64,000 bases of DNA, taken from Micromonospora rubida. GTDB lineage: Bacteria; Actinomycetota; Actinomycetes; Mycobacteriales; Micromonosporaceae. The DNA is taken from the NCBI RefSeq assembly GCF_009908295.1, contig NZ_JAAALO010000005.1, forward strand, positions 293,067 to 357,066, in the 5' to 3' direction. A program made the translations under genes and the position numbers. The notes under the pieces are model-generated. The model did no database searches, was not told the origin of the DNA, and saw only the letters and a list, made by a program, of their open reading frames with translations. Below, in pieces: positions 63,002 to 64,000 of the stretch (positions within the stretch are counted from its first letter, which is position 1; every line of letters begins with the position of its first letter).

Positions 63002-64000
63002 GTGACTGGAGAGACAGCGGGGAGGCGGCTGCGCGCACTCGTGGCCGCCGCGGCCGTCCTGTGCGGGCTTGCGCTCGTGCCGGCCCAGCCGGCGTCAGCT
63101 CAGACCGGAGCGATGATCCAGCCGGTGGGCGGGCGGGTCACCGGAGTGCTTTCGAACAGGTGCGGCGGCACCGACAGCGATCACTACGGGGTGGACATCG
63201 CGGGAAACAGCGGGATGGCGATCGGTGCCGCCTACACCGGCACCGTCACCTTCGCCGGCTGGTCCTCCGGCGGGGGCAACATGGTGACGGTCGCCCACGC
63301 CAGCGGCTACCAGACCAGATACCTGCACATGGTGCAGCAGCCCGCGGTCGCCGTCGGGCAGCGGGTCGGGCAGGGGCAGGTGCTCGGGTACGTCGGCAGC
63401 ACCGGCAACTCCACCGGCCCCCACCTGCACTTCGAGATCCGGCGCAACGGCGCGGTGCACAACATCACCCCGGCCTACTCCTGCGGCGGCACGGTCGCCA
63501 AGGGCGCTCCCATCAACCTGGCGTTCGAGGACCTGACGCCGACCGACGCGGTCCCCGATCGGTTCGCGTTCGTGAACTCGGGCGGCGTGCTGCACGCCAA
63601 GGACGGCGCGTACGCGCCCTGGCAGGCCATCAACTCCGGCGGAGCCACCAAGGTCGTCCTCAGCGGCAACTGGATCGGCTGGCAACAGGGCGGCAACTTC
63701 TACGCCAAGGACGGCATCTACGCCGAATGGCTCACCATCGCCGGAGGCGGACAGGTCACCGACATCGCCATCAGCGGCAACCGATTCGCATTCGTCAACT
63801 CCGCCGGCGTCCTCTACGCCAAGGACGGCGCCTACGCGCCCTGGCAGGCCATCAACTCCGGCGGAGCCACCAAGGTCGTCCTCAGCGGCAACTGGATCGG
63901 CTGGCAACAGGGCGGCAACTTCTACGCCAAGGACGGCATCTACGCCGAATGGCTCACCATCGCCGGAGGCGGACAGGTCACCGACATCGCCATCAGCGGC
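63002..64000 (+). CDS. Secreted M23 (LytM) metallopeptidase with repeat domain, cut by window edge
   Basis: 333 codons present, no stop in the window. GTG follows GAAGGGCAGAGC. A signal peptide (about 1-33) is followed by the LytM domain with zinc ligands His61 and Asp65 (HYGVDIAGN), His109 (RYLHMV) and His143 (PHLHFEIRR). From about residue 187 come 74-residue repeats (RFAFVNS, AKDGAYAPWQAI, VVLSGNWIGW, YAKDGIYAEW, DIAISGN), each made of two similar halves, as in tachylectin-like propellers. It would cut peptidoglycan cross-links; the repeats may bind sugars or hold it to the wall. Total length is unknown. Confidence 0.92.
   Translation, partial: MTGETAGRRLRALVAAAAVLCGLALVPAQPASAQTGAMIQPVGGRVTGVLSNRCGGTDSDHYGVDIAGNSGMAIGAAYTGTVTFAGWSSGGGNMVTVAHASGYQTRYLHMVQQPAVAVGQRVGQGQVLGYVGSTGNSTGPHLHFEIRRNGAVHNITPAYSCGGTVAKGAPINLAFEDLTPTDAVPDRFAFVNSGGVLHAKDGAYAPWQAINSGGATKVVLSGNWIGWQQGGNFYAKDGIYAEWLTIAGGGQVTDIAISGNRFAFVNSAGVLYAKDGAYAPWQAINSGGATKVVLSGNWIGWQQGGNFYAKDGIYAEWLTIAGGGQVTDIAISG
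63560..64000. repeat. 222 bp tandem repeats in the M23 gene (continues past edge)
   Basis: The unit starting CGGTTCGCGTTCGTG (63560) recurs at 63782 with nearly the same sequence over most of its length. From about 63610 and 63832 onward the two copies seem identical for over 150 bases. This indicates very recent duplication or gene conversion. Confidence 0.85.

Overview
The window is GC-rich actinobacterial chromosome, most like Micromonospora or another Micromonosporaceae. This is inferred from GC-rich codon use, many GTG and TTG starts, large secreted multidomain hydrolases, and IdeR/DmdR-type iron boxes. No rRNA, tRNA, CRISPR array, insertion sequence or phage module was seen. Most of the very long reading frames opposite the genes are GC-driven shadows.

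Layout. (1) 1-5 kb: the end of a biosynthetic locus, with an SHMT-fold gene cut by the left edge, a single-module C-A-T-TE NRPS whose thioesterase carries Cys instead of Ser, and a Trypco1-type small protein. (2) 5-12 kb: a secreted subtilase divergent from a TrmB/LuxR-type regulator, an RsbW-like kinase and a Bcr/CflA-type MFS exporter. (3) 12-26 kb: an alpha-glucan locus read leftward: LacI regulator, lipoprotein SBP, two permeases, GH13 alpha-glucosidase and two large secreted GH87-type alpha-1,3-glucanases. (4) 26-31 kb: a three-gene cassette of unknown function, a secreted amidase, a histidine phosphatase and a gene-poor stretch with a perfect inverted repeat. (5) 31-50.6 kb: secreted beta-propeller phytase, a GntR/HutC regulator, a complete inositol catabolic operon (iolG, iolE, iolC, aldolase, iolB, iolD) that runs by 4-8 base overlaps into a PiT phosphate transporter and its DUF47 partner, then a second operon with an organophosphate/iron-class ABC importer, HAD protein, inositol monophosphatase-type enzyme, Cof-type HAD phosphatase, metallo-beta-lactamase-fold hydrolase and the semialdehyde dehydrogenase iolA. 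(6) 50.6-62 kb: iron acquisition: AraC regulator, FecB-type lipoprotein, siderophore-interacting protein, two FecCD permeases and ATPase, a secreted protein of unknown function, an orphan NarL-type regulator, and an ABC heterodimer behind an iron box. (7) 62-64 kb: a P1/DmpA peptidase and a secreted M23 peptidase with near-identical 74-residue repeats, cut by the right edge.

The most interesting reading is region 5 as one system. Phytase would release inositol and inositol phosphates outside the cell, the ABC importer would take up a phosphorylated inositol, the phosphatases and MBL hydrolase would dephosphorylate it, the Iol enzymes would burn the ring, and PiT/DUF47 would handle the phosphate. 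One motif, ATGTCNTGAC, lies at or near the likely -35 region of all three transcription units (phytase, iol operon, transporter operon), which suggests that the GntR protein ties them together. The co-transcription, the motif and the enzymes are read from the sequence; the substrate and the regulator-site pairing are inference.
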